From: Bosea sp. BIWAKO-01
GTDB taxonomy: Bacteria; Pseudomonadota; Alphaproteobacteria; Rhizobiales; Beijerinckiaceae
Length of the DNA: 64,000 nucleotides
Direction of reading: 5' to 3'
Assembly (NCBI RefSeq): GCF_001748145.1
Contig: NZ_BCQA01000001.1
Coordinates: 1,795,501 to 1,859,500 of the forward strand
Shown here: piece after piece, positions 26,949 through 34,223 of the stretch
Position numbering within the stretch: the stretch's first letter is position 1
Layout of the letters: each line of letters begins with the position of its first letter
Translations under genes and position numbers: made by a program
Notes under the pieces: model-generated
Databases searched by the model: none
What the model was told of the DNA's origin: nothing
What the model saw: the letters and a program-made list of their open reading frames with translations, nothing else

Positions 26949-28006
26949 CGATCTTGCGTTTTGGCCCGACCATTTCTCCGCGCCAGGGCAGTGGTCCGCG
27001 TGTCGTTTGCTTTACAGCGACTCCGCGTCAGGTTGACACGATTGCCCGAATCGACCGGATCAGCCGAGATCTCGACGGCAAGCTCAAAGGCTTTCAGCGC
27101 CAACAGATTTCGACCCACGTCAGTGAGATCGAAGCTTATCTGCGCCGGCCGGATGCAATGTTACCGAATGCGATCGTGTTGGCCTTCTCCGAAAAGGCCT
27201 ATGTAGATGACCAAGGGTGTTTGTGCGTCGACGTTACCGACGGGCCTCCGGGATGGGTGGTTGACGGCCAGCAGCGCTTCAGCGCGTCGAAGCGTTTGGG
27301 CGATGATAACCCATTTGAGTTCGTTGTGTCGGCGTTCCTTTGCGAGGATCGCGCGGAACTCAATCGCCAGTTCATCTTGATCAACAATACCAAGCCGTTG
27401 GCCAAGCCTCTGATTTATGAACTGCTGCCAGGAGTTGCGGGACTGCCGTTCCGGCTTTCGAACCGGTCAGAAGCCGCATGGATGATTGAGGCTCTGAATT
27501 ATCGGCGAGTTTCATCGCTGTTCGGCCAGATCCATCAGCAGACCAATCCGGACGGGATCCTCAAGGACACCCTGATCCAGAAGATGCTGATCAATTCGCT
27601 ACAGAATGGCGCACTCCGTCACGCGGCCCGGAACGATCGGTTGATGACTGAAGGCTTTGAACTGGTCAGCAATTTCTTCGCCGCCGTGCAGCAGGTCTTT
27701 GCCAGCGATTGGGTCGATCACAAGCCAAAATCGTCGCGCCTCCTGCATGGCGTAGGTCTGATCGCAATGGGCTACGTGCTCGATCAGCTGGACCACAAGG
27801 GCTGCCGTACGTTGGAAGACTTCGTGCTCGGCCTGCGGCCACTCGTGGGCCGCACGCACTGGTCGAGTGGCGAATGGGTCTTCCCCGATCAGAGCCGACG
27901 CTGGGACACGCTACAAAACACGAGCGCCGACTATCGTTTGGTGAGCGATCATCTCATGCGTTTGTTGCGTCATGCACCACCCATTCGCGCGGTGGCGGTC
28001 GCATGA
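26945..28006 (+). CDS. dpdB: DpdB-like DGQHR-domain protein, paralogue 2
   Basis: A 353-residue DGQHR-family protein. VVDGQQR lies at residues 95-101, KGFQRQQISTHVSEIEAYL near 48-66, and NRQFILINNTKPLAKPLIYELLPG follows. The ATG at 26945 overlaps the dpdA stop and has GGAGGAG upstream. It shares the family skeleton with the protein upstream of dpdA but differs throughout and lacks its insert, so this is an old duplication or separate acquisition rather than a recent copy. Both keep the signature residues. It may be the true DpdB partner, or the two may form a heteromer around DpdA. Confidence 0.82.
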   Translation: MTILRFGPTISPRQGSGPRVVCFTATPRQVDTIARIDRISRDLDGKLKGFQRQQISTHVSEIEAYLRRPDAMLPNAIVLAFSEKAYVDDQGCLCVDVTDGPPGWVVDGQQRFSASKRLGDDNPFEFVVSAFLCEDRAELNRQFILINNTKPLAKPLIYELLPGVAGLPFRLSNRSEAAWMIEALNYRRVSSLFGQIHQQTNPDGILKDTLIQKMLINSLQNGALRHAARNDRLMTEGFELVSNFFAAVQQVFASDWVDHKPKSSRLLHGVGLIAMGYVLDQLDHKGCRTLEDFVLGLRPLVGRTHWSSGEWVFPDQSRRWDTLQNTSADYRLVSDHLMRLLRHAPPIRAVAVA

Positions 28007-28638
28007 GCACGTACGCTGTCAAAGAGATCTTTCTGACGCTGCAGGGAGAGGGCGCCCATCAGGGACGTGCCGCCGTGTTCTGCCGCTTTTCAGGATGCAA
28101 TCTCTGGTCAGGCCGGGAAGAGGATCGGGCCAAGGCGATTTGCACGTTTTGCGATACTGATTTTGTGGGGATCAATGGGATGCGTGGCGGCCGATACCGC
28201 TCGGCCGCCGACTTGGCAGATGCGATTTCTGGCGAATGGCGAGGCGGTCGTGAAGGCCGTCTGTGCGTCCTGACGGGCGGCGAACCGATGCTGCAAATTG
28301 ATGCCGACTTGATCGCGGCGCTGCACGATCATGGTTTTGAGATTGCCGTGGAGACCAACGGCACACTGTTGCCGCCAGAAGGCTTAGATTGGATCTGCGT
28401 GAGTCCCAAAGCCGGAGCTGACTTGAAACTGAGGTCAGGGCATGAGTTGAAATTGGTTTACCCCCAGAAGGGCGCTTTGCCGGACATCTTCGAAGATCTG
28501 GCCTTCGACCGCTTCTCTTTGCAGCCGATGGATGGTCCGAATGTCGCTGAAAACATCGCCCTGGCCATCAGGTACTGCCTTCATCACCCAAGGTGGCGCC
28601 TGAGCGTCCAGACCCACAAACACCTAGGAATTCGCTGA
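28003..28638 (+). CDS. queE: QueE, 7-carboxy-7-deazaguanine synthase
   Basis: A 211-residue radical-SAM enzyme that rearranges 6-carboxy-tetrahydropterin into 7-carboxy-7-deazaguanine, the third step to preQ0. The 4Fe-4S cysteines are C32, C47 and C50 in the QueE-typical GCNLWSGREE...CTFCDTDF, with 14 residues between the first two. QGEG (14-17) and LTGGEPMLQ (90-98) are further family markers. ATGA overlap with the second dpdB gene. All key residues appear present. It supplies precursor for DpdA and could also feed tRNA queuosine synthesis. Confidence 0.93.
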   Translation: MSTYAVKEIFLTLQGEGAHQGRAAVFCRFSGCNLWSGREEDRAKAICTFCDTDFVGINGMRGGRYRSAADLADAISGEWRGGREGRLCVLTGGEPMLQIDADLIAALHDHGFEIAVETNGTLLPPEGLDWICVSPKAGADLKLRSGHELKLVYPQKGALPDIFEDLAFDRFSLQPMDGPNVAENIALAIRYCLHHPRWRLSVQTHKHLGIR

Positions 28639-28865
28639 TGATCGAGTTGTCGAAATCCTTCAACTTCGATACTGGCCCCACACTTCAGCGGTCCATCAAG
28701 GCGGAACCCAGTCGTCGCTTCCACGGCCATTCGCACCGGGCCGAGGTTGCGATGTGGATCTGGCACCGCTTTGAGCCCAAGCTTCCCGGACTGTCCTGCG
28801 TGACTGTTCGGAGCGAAATCGCAGGTGAAACCTGCCGGTACCTTGAGCCGAAGGCAATGGCATGA
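28638..28865 (+). CDS. queD: QueD-like protein, internally deleted and probably inactive
   Basis: Only 75 residues, against about 120 for QueD (6-carboxytetrahydropterin synthase). The N-terminus keeps TLQRSI...[13 protein letters not shown], including the HGH zinc ligands, and the C-terminus keeps [20 protein letters not shown]. The central third, which normally follows RAEV and carries the DFG and LDH segments, is missing in frame: RAEVA joins directly to MWIW. The first zinc His, normally in FDAAHTLQ, is replaced (FDTGPTLQ). The frame is open and both overlaps are kept (TGATG with queE, ATGA with queC). Either a decayed gene kept for translational coupling or a protein without synthase activity. 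Confidence 0.8.
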   Translation: MIELSKSFNFDTGPTLQRSIKAEPSRRFHGHSHRAEVAMWIWHRFEPKLPGLSCVTVRSEIAGETCRYLEPKAMA

Positions 28866-29563
28866 CACAGCCCGACAAAGCGCTGGTTCTGTTTTCGGGC
28901 GGCCAAGATTCGATGACATGTTTGGCCTGGGCGCTCGATCGCTTCGAGAACGTCGAGACGATCGGTTTCGACTACGGGCAACGCCATCGCATTGAGTTAA
29001 AGGTTCGACAGACTGCCATCACGCGCTTGCGCCGTGATTTTCCGCGGTGGGCAGAAAAGCTCTGCCAGGATCACATGATCGACATGACGATCCTCGGACA
29101 GGTCAGCGAGACGGCACTGACGCGCGGTGTTGCCCTCGAGATGACCGAACGGGGGCTTCCCAATACATTCGTACCTGGTCGGAATCTGGCGTTTTTGACC
29201 TTTGCTGCTGCGGTTGCGTATCGGCGCGGCTTGAAGCATATCGTGACCGGTGTTTGTGAGACGGACTATTCGGGCTATCCCGACTGCCGCGATGACACGA
29301 TCAAGGCGATGCAACTGGCCCTCAATCTCGGCATGGAAAGCCGATTTGTCATCCACACGCCTTTGATGTGGATCGATAAGGCGCAGACTTGGGCATTGGC
29401 CCATGACCTTGGTGGAGATGCCCTCGTTGATCTGATCCGGGATGATACGCACACGTGCTACTATGGCGACCGGACGCATGACCACCTCTGGGGGAAGGGA
29501 TGCGGCGCGTGTCCTGCCTGCGATCTGCGCCGTGCAGGATGGGAAAAATTTGTGGCCGCTTGA
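28862..29563 (+). CDS. queC: QueC, 7-cyano-7-deazaguanine (preQ0) synthase
   Basis: A 233-residue PP-loop ATPase that converts 7-carboxy-7-deazaguanine and ammonia to preQ0. The PP-loop SGGQDS is at residues 12-17, [11 protein letters not shown] follows near 36-46, and VPGRNLAFL is a family motif. The C-terminal zinc site is [22 protein letters not shown], with four cysteines in QueC spacing. Start shares ATGA with queD. It appears fully functional and ends the modification operon. A weak 5-bp hairpin (29563-29576) followed by four T overlaps its stop and could terminate the transcript. Confidence 0.93.
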   Translation: MTQPDKALVLFSGGQDSMTCLAWALDRFENVETIGFDYGQRHRIELKVRQTAITRLRRDFPRWAEKLCQDHMIDMTILGQVSETALTRGVALEMTERGLPNTFVPGRNLAFLTFAAAVAYRRGLKHIVTGVCETDYSGYPDCRDDTIKAMQLALNLGMESRFVIHTPLMWIDKAQTWALAHDLGGDALVDLIRDDTHTCYYGDRTHDHLWGKGCGACPACDLRRAGWEKFVAA

Positions 29564-29757
29564 TTCAGCATTGAATTTTTGAGGCTGTACCGCTTTAGCG
29601 CGCGCATAATACGCCATCTCGAAACCGACGTTTCGCCTGGAGCCACTGCTCTAGCCAGACTGCCTTCCCCTCCCAAGGTGCATTGACTCGCGGACGTCAT
29701 ATTTGCCTTGACGGCAACACTGTGGATTCCTCGTAGCGGCCGCCATTGCATAGATCT

Positions 29758-30165
29758 TCAAGCTGCTGAAACCGATCCGGCGTCCGCGTCTCGAATGCGC
29801 GCGTACCCCCGCACTCGGTCCAAGTAGGATCCGGGCGTCAACCCGCGCGCACGGATGCGGGTCCAGCCCAACTGCTGCATTATTCGGGATAGCCTAATCG
29901 TCTGTGCAGGTCGCTTGCGGAGCGGCACGTCGAGCCAGTCGAACACCTCGCGTGTGAGAATACGCTCGACGCCGTCCGAGCCTACCGTGCCGTGAAGACG
30001 CGCCAGAGCCTCATGCCAGTCGTCGCGTGCGGCCCTCTGTCGGACTTCATCTCGCGCACGCTGAAGCACGGTCATGAAGGCATCACTCTTCGACGAAGGC
30101 TCCTGAGCGCATGCGCTTGCCGCGGGCGCGTTGTCGTCTGTCCAGTTGTCGACTTGAATTGCCAT
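29758..30165 (-). CDS. Hypothetical island protein, second gene of a leftward pair
   Basis: A 135-residue protein with a helical middle (DAFMTVLQRARDEVRQRAA) and an arginine-rich C-terminal region (IMQQLGWTRIRARGLTPG, YLDRVRGYARIRD) that looks like a small nucleic-acid-binding domain. I recognise this C-terminal style from short proteins of rhizobial mobile elements but cannot name a family. It starts 4 bases after the stop of the 163-residue gene, so the two form an operon reading against the dpd genes. Island regulation or maintenance is a guess. Confidence 0.55.
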   Translation of the reverse strand: MAIQVDNWTDDNAPAASACAQEPSSKSDAFMTVLQRARDEVRQRAARDDWHEALARLHGTVGSDGVERILTREVFDWLDVPLRKRPAQTIRLSRIMQQLGWTRIRARGLTPGSYLDRVRGYARIRDADAGSVSAA

Positions 30166-30169
30166 TCAG

Positions 30170-30661
30170 CTACTGAACCTTATCTGGGACAGCATCTCGC
30201 CCGCAGTCCTGCGGCCTCCAGCGGAAGTGCCGATCCAGGTTAAGCGCAACCCTGGGCCTAAAGCTCGCATTCACAACGGCGCCTCGCACGAATTCGGGTG
30301 CGCCAGGCGACGCCAAGACGCCAGAAACGTACTCACCGAACGTCGGATGCCGACCGATATCGAAGTCGTTTGCGCTCAAAGAGTCCCTGAACATCGCCAT
30401 GAGATGTCCGAGGGGGGTCGTGTACTTCAGTTGGTCACGCTGTTCCCTGCTAACGGGGAACGGTGGCGAATTCGGAAAACTGTGGCCATTGTGCCAAGCC
30501 TCGGCGATCAAGACGCGCTTCGCCTGATCCATCTGGTCCCTGACCGGATCGTCTGGAAACATGAACTTATCTCCGGTCACCGGATTAGTGCGAAGGCCCG
30601 GGGGGCCCTGAACTACGCTCTGAAACAGCTCCGCAACATGATTGGAGATGGCAGCATACAT
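30170..30661 (-). CDS. Hypothetical island protein, first gene of a leftward pair
   Basis: A 163-residue soluble protein without recognised motif. Features are a helical N-terminus (MYAAISNHVAELFQSVVQG), a VTGDKFMFPDDPVRDQMDQA segment and a mixed C-terminus. No signal peptide or membrane segment. A weak TGAGG ribosome site lies upstream. Its promoter region is the palindrome array at 30698-30797, suggesting tight regulation. Function unknown; gene status is supported by length, the tandem partner 4 bp away and the structured upstream region. Confidence 0.55.
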   Translation of the reverse strand: MYAAISNHVAELFQSVVQGPPGLRTNPVTGDKFMFPDDPVRDQMDQAKRVLIAEAWHNGHSFPNSPPFPVSREQRDQLKYTTPLGHLMAMFRDSLSANDFDIGRHPTFGEYVSGVLASPGAPEFVRGAVVNASFRPRVALNLDRHFRWRPQDCGRDAVPDKVQ

Positions 30662-30697
30662 GTTTGGCCTCAGAGTTGGCGGTTCACGTTCTGCGCC

Positions 30698-30797
30698 GCG
30701 CCAGTGCGCCAGCCCCTATAGGGGCTGGCGCACTGGCGCCCTGGCGCAACGAGGTTTGCGTCAATGATTGCGCCACGCACTGGCGCACTGACGCAAA
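30698..30797. promoter_or_regulatory. Array of TGGCGCA/TGCGCCA palindromes
   Basis: A perfect 42-bp inverted repeat (30698-30718 with 30719-30739) is followed by nested arms: outer TTTGCGTCA (30755) with TGACGCAAA (30789), inner TGCGCCA (30769) with TGGCGCA (30781). The core TGGCGC occurs six times on either strand in 100 bp. It lies upstream of the leftward hypothetical pair and just before the IS3 remnant. Repressor operator, iteron-like site or transfer/replication signal are all possible. Confidence 0.6.
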
Positions 30798-31099
30798 TGG
30801 CTTGGTGGGCTAGGGGGGCACCTCCTTGGCAGACGCTACCACCTCGAACATCTTCCGCAGTTTGCGATGCCGATCTACGCGCTCAACCTTCTTCAGCCGA
30901 CCGTGATTCTTCAATCCGAACGATCAGTGTGACGGCGTTCACCTATTACCGTTGGCGCAAGGAGTTTGGCGGCCTGAAGTCCGACCAGGTGAAACGGCTC
31001 AAGGATCTGGAGAAGGAAAACGAGCGGCTACGGAAGGCTGTCTCGGATCTGACGCTTGAGAAGCTCATTCTCAAGGAGGCTGCCTCGGGAAACTTCTGA
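30764..31099 (+). pseudogene. IS3-family OrfA, 5'-truncated
   Basis: The last 60 residues are typical OrfA: TYYRWRKEFGGLKSDQVKRL, then a leucine-zipper-like KDLEKENERLRKAVSDLTL and the usual ending KLILKEAASGNF. The preceding residues do not match the normal OrfA N-terminus and no suitable start codon lies at the expected distance of about 90 codons from the stop. The helix-turn-helix is therefore incomplete. The reading frame itself is open upstream by chance. Confidence 0.6.
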
Positions 31100-32003
31100 G
31101 CCCCTCCCGCCGCCGACGCTGCATCGACCACGCCATCATGAAGTTTGGCGTGTCGGAGCGGCTGGCGTGCCGGGTCCTGGGGCAGCATCGGTCTACGCAA
31201 CGCAGGGTGCCGGTGGGACGGAGCGACGAGGCAGCGCTGACAGCCGACATCGTCGAGCTTGCGACCCAGTATGGCCGCTATGGCTATCGCCGGATCGCAG
31301 CGATGCTGCGTTCGTCAGGCTGGGCCGTGAACGTCAAACGTGTCGAGAGGATCTGGCGGCGCGAAGGGCTCAAGGTCCCTGCAAAGCAACCGAAGAAGGG
31401 CCGCTTATGGTTGAACGATGGATCCTGCGTTCGGCTACGACCGGAGTGTCCCAACCATGTCTGGTCCTACGACTTTGTGGAGGATCGCACCCACGATGGC
31501 CGCAAGTTCCGCATGTTGAACGTGATCGACGAGTTTACCCGGGAATGCATCGCGATCCGGATAGACCGGAAGCTCAAGTCCACCGATGTCATTGACGTCT
31601 TGTCGGACCTCTTCGTCCTGCGCGGCGTGCCGGGGAATGTTCGTTCGGACAATGGTCCCGAGTTCGCCGCCAAAGCGGTGCGGGAGTGGATCACAGCGGT
31701 CGGCGCGAAGACGGCCTTCATCGAGCCAGGCTCGCCTTGGGAGAACGGCTATTGCGAGAGCTTCAACTCCAAGCTTCGCGACGAGCTCCTCAACGGCGAG
31801 ATCTTCTACAGCCTCGCCGAGGCAAAAGCCGTCATCGAAAGCTGGCGAAAGCACTACAACACCGTGCGGCCCCACTCATCGCTCGGATACAGGGCTCCGG
31901 TACCGGCCGCCATTATGCCTCCGCCAAATCCATCTCAGACATGGCCGCAAAGCCGACCATGCATTAGACTGAAACCGGGCCACCCAATGGGGGCAGACCA
32001 ATG
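30860..32003 (+). mobile_element. IS3-family element (OrfA/OrfB type), left end lost
   Basis: Contains the C-terminal half of orfA and a complete orfB. The right end is placed near 32003, where orfB stops in a CCCAATGGGGGCAGACCA end-like sequence and a disrupted leftward gene resumes. The matching inverted end (TGGTCTGCCCCCATT) was not found on the left, and orfA lacks its first helices, so the copy is truncated at an undefined point near 30830-30930. It should not transpose by itself. Confidence 0.7.
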
Positions 32004-32004
32004 A
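31138..32004 (+). CDS. IS3-family transposase OrfB (DDE integrase core)
   Basis: A 288-residue transposase. The HTH_21-like region (YGRYGYRRIAAMLRSSGW) is near residues 42-59. The DDE triad is intact: D in VWSYDFVED, D in VRSDNGPEF and E in WENGYCESF. The C-terminus has HYNTVRPHSSLGYRAP. In intact IS3 elements OrfB is made as an OrfAB fusion by -1 frameshifting; a frame without stop continues upstream towards orfA, in keeping with that. With orfA truncated, a functional fusion is unlikely. Confidence 0.9.
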   Translation: MKFGVSERLACRVLGQHRSTQRRVPVGRSDEAALTADIVELATQYGRYGYRRIAAMLRSSGWAVNVKRVERIWRREGLKVPAKQPKKGRLWLNDGSCVRLRPECPNHVWSYDFVEDRTHDGRKFRMLNVIDEFTRECIAIRIDRKLKSTDVIDVLSDLFVLRGVPGNVRSDNGPEFAAKAVREWITAVGAKTAFIEPGSPWENGYCESFNSKLRDELLNGEIFYSLAEAKAVIESWRKHYNTVRPHSSLGYRAPVPAAIMPPPNPSQTWPQSRPCIRLKPGHPMGADQ

Positions 32005-32135
32005 CACGCCGTTGTCCAGGCGTCGGGCGCTTCTATTTTGGTCCTGCGCGTCGCAAGCAGGCGATAGAGCGGCTGCGCGTATAGCCAATGTGGCTTACCA
32101 TCGATAAGTATCCGCTCAGGTATTTGCGAGGTCAT
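32005..32135 (-). pseudogene. 5' fragment of a small gene truncated by the IS3 element
   Basis: From an ATG at 32133-32135 with GAGAAG upstream, a leftward frame encodes MTSQIPERILIDGKPHWLYA and continues to TTACHW, where it meets the IS right end. The pattern (IPxxIxIDG, LYAxPL, then xTAxxW) resembles the start of small uncharacterised bacterial proteins of about 75 residues whose next segment is RGYxATWEI; that segment is missing here. The remainder was not found on the far side of the IS, consistent with a deletion at its left end. Confidence 0.45.
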
Positions 32136-33003
32136 GCTTCTTCTCGCAGAAGAGTAAAGCGCCGACGCCGGGCAGCCGGAAATGTTTAAAAATCATACCA
32201 AAAATGCATGCTGAGCGCAAATCGATACGCCTATAAGATATTGATATAAAATATAAAAATCTGCTTTTCGCCTGCTTCCCGCACCAGCGCCTGGCGGCTT
32301 CGCCCTTAACGGAAGGGGCCTCGACGATGGAAGGAGCGTGTGAGGTGCGGCGAAGTACCGACAGCCGACTAGAAACGAGAACGGCCCAACAATCACCTCG
32401 ATGAGGCAGAGTATTTGCCGCCAAATTTGCGAAGAGGGAGGGCCGTAGAGGGCTATAGCGTAGATATATTTCTCATCTTCGCTCGCGACGGCGCGCCATT
32501 TCTTTCAATAACGTAATGACCATCTAGCTGCGCCCACTTTCGAGCGGGTCAGCAAGCAGTGCGCGCAGTTTCGATGAAGCGATCATAGCCATAATCGGCC
32601 CGCGACTTTCGCGCCCTCGATCACGCGCAGGAACTGGCATCTGAAGGCTCGTTCCAAGCCAGAGTTTGACTGACCTGCAGGCTTTGACGTCCAGTTACAG
32701 CAAGGCGTACGGTGACGATCGATGGCCGAGACATGATCGCGGCACCATACCGTGCCTACATCCGCCGCGCGAACCAGGCTTGCCGGTCACGGTCCGGCTT
32801 GATGCGGTGCCGTCCTATGGCCCCACAGGAGGCGCAGCACAGCGGAGAACCTGAATAGGGTGCCATGACAATTTGAGGGCTTAGCTATGAAAGATGCGAT
32901 CGGAGGCGACGATGCGTGCTTCGCTTCTTCCGGAGAACGGCCCTCCGCGGAGACGTTCCAAGGTCCTGGAATTGTCGGCCCCGGCCATCTCGAGTCGATT
33001 TGA
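32136..33003. other. Right end of island and spacer, no gene
   Basis: About 870 bases without a convincing gene. 32180-32270 is visibly AT-rich compared with its surroundings. The proposed attR lies at 32490-32516. From 32520 the composition returns to the backbone level. The last 100 bases should contain the promoter of the MarC-family gene. Confidence 0.45.
32490..32516 (+). repeat. Proposed attR, degenerate copy of the tRNA-Arg 3' end and flank
   Basis: GGCGCGCCAT, TTTCAAT, AC and TAA are shared in register with 5189-5215, giving 23 of 27 matches. Allowing two one-base gaps, the similarity extends leftward into a TTCG..TCG segment resembling the tRNA T-arm. The differences suggest an old insertion or a natural secondary site. 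Confidence 0.45.
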
Positions 33004-33696
33004 ATGTCGGCGGCCATCAATACATTCCTGGTCGTGCTCGCAGCGATCTTTCCCGTGGTCAATCCGCCGGGATCAGCACTCGTCTTCCTGGGATTGACGC
33101 GCGGCGCGGTGCCCGACACAAGGCGCATTCTCGCGCGGCGTATCGCGGTGAACTCGCTCTTCGTCCTGATGGGTTCATTCCTTCTGGGCGCGCTCATCCT
33201 GCAGTTCTACGGGATCTCGATCCCCATCCTCCGCGTGGCGGGTGGGCTGATCGTAGCGGTATCCGGATGGAAGCTGCTCAACCAAGGCAGCCAGAAGGAT
33301 TTCGAGGCGTCTGCGGACGATGTGTCACGCGCCAACCTCCTGACCCAGGCCTTCTATCCGCTGACCCTGCCACTGACCACCGGGCCCGGCACGATCGCCG
33401 TCACGATCAGTATCGGGCTTTCGCGAGCAACCTTCACCGCGTCGTCCGGCGAGCTCGTCTTCGTTCTCGCCAGTCTCCTGGCAATCGCCGTGATCGCGCT
33501 CAGCATCTGGTTCTGCTTTGCCTATGCCGTTCGCGTGCAAAAACTTCTCGGGCGAGGCGGCACGGAAATCGCGGTTCGCCTTTCGGCGTTCATTCTATTC
33601 TGCCTGGGCGTACAGATCCTGTGGTCGGGTGCGAGCGAATTGCTGAGCTCGCTGCTGCATGGACCGGTCAGCGCAGCTTCACCCACGGCGACCTGA
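33004..33696 (+). CDS. MarC-family integral membrane protein
   Basis: A 230-residue inner-membrane protein with about six hydrophobic segments. The N-terminal INTFLVVLAAIFPVVNPPGS and the central FYPLTLPLTTGPGTIAVTIS match MarC/YchE (UPF0056) proteins, whose NPPG and TGPGTIA motifs sit in paired re-entrant segments. Once linked to multiple antibiotic resistance, now treated as transporters of unclear substrate. The ribosome site is weak. A strong stem-loop begins 3 bases after the stop. Confidence 0.88.
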   Translation: MSAAINTFLVVLAAIFPVVNPPGSALVFLGLTRGAVPDTRRILARRIAVNSLFVLMGSFLLGALILQFYGISIPILRVAGGLIVAVSGWKLLNQGSQKDFEASADDVSRANLLTQAFYPLTLPLTTGPGTIAVTISIGLSRATFTASSGELVFVLASLLAIAVIALSIWFCFAYAVRVQKLLGRGGTEIAVRLSAFILFCLGVQILWSGASELLSSLLHGPVSAASPTAT

Positions 33697-33698
33697 TT

Positions 33699-33736
33699 CC
33701 AGGAGATGCCTGAGGCGAACGAACGGCATCTCCTGG
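33699..33736 (+). terminator. Stem-loop after the MarC-family gene
   Basis: A perfect 12-bp inverted repeat, CCAGGAGATGCC with GGCATCTCCTGG, around a 14-base loop immediately after the stop codon. No T-tract follows, so it is either a Rho-assisted stop or an mRNA-stabilising hairpin. Confidence 0.5.
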
Positions 33737-33974
33737 CGCGCCGGCAGCAAACCGTACCCGCGATGAATGGCACGTCCGCCAGCCGAGGGTCTGAAAGCCG
33801 TCGCCGAAAGCAGGGTGTGAGCGCAATGTGCGCCCTCGCGATCCCGGCGCTCAAGCTCCGCGACCGCCGTTCCGACGGGGTTGATCCATCGGGTCGGTGG
33901 AGATCGCCAACTTGCCGGCCCCATGTTTTTCTCGGATACTGTTATCCGCATGAAATGAGTTGAAAGATCGCGCG

Positions 33975-34223
33975 ATGAGAGCTGCTCTGGTTGTTTCCAG
34001 TCTTATTCTGTTGACCAGCATTGCAGGCTGCACGCCGCGCGAGGAATTCGCCGCACCGTCAGTTGCCTCCACTGCCGCGCCCCGCACCACGGCCGAGCGC
34101 AGCTATCTCGACGTCGGTCCCGCTCCCGGCCGAGGCGGCCCAGCCTATATCCAGGCGAACACGACAAGCGCGCCGCGGCAAACCGATTTCTTCGGCAATG
34201 ACGTGCTGCCCCGAGCCCCGTAG
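33975..34223 (+). CDS. Small lipoprotein, hypothetical
   Basis: An 82-residue protein with a lipoprotein signal peptide (MRAALVVSSLILLTSIAGC, lipobox IAGC) and a low-complexity Ala/Pro/Thr-rich mature region ending near FFGNDVLPRAP. The ATG at 33975 is chosen because it places the signal directly at the N-terminus; a TTG five codons earlier is possible. No family recognised. It converges on the exopolysaccharide export gene and shares a bidirectional hairpin with it. Confidence 0.6.
   Translation: MRAALVVSSLILLTSIAGCTPREEFAAPSVASTAAPRTTAERSYLDVGPAPGRGGPAYIQANTTSAPRQTDFFGNDVLPRAP

Larger units (their letters stand above)
5189..32516. mobile_element. Putative genomic island at tRNA-Arg(CCG), Dpd cargo
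   Basis: Bounded on the left by the tRNA-Arg 3' end and on the right by a degenerate copy of the tRNA end with its downstream flank. Cargo is a 24-kb Dpd system, a two-gene unknown operon, a palindrome array, an IS3-family remnant and a truncated gene. Dpd clusters are known to travel on islands. No tyrosine or serine recombinase gene is visible between the repeats, so the element has either lost its integrase or depended on one elsewhere. Boundaries are inferred from the repeat only. Confidence 0.5.
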
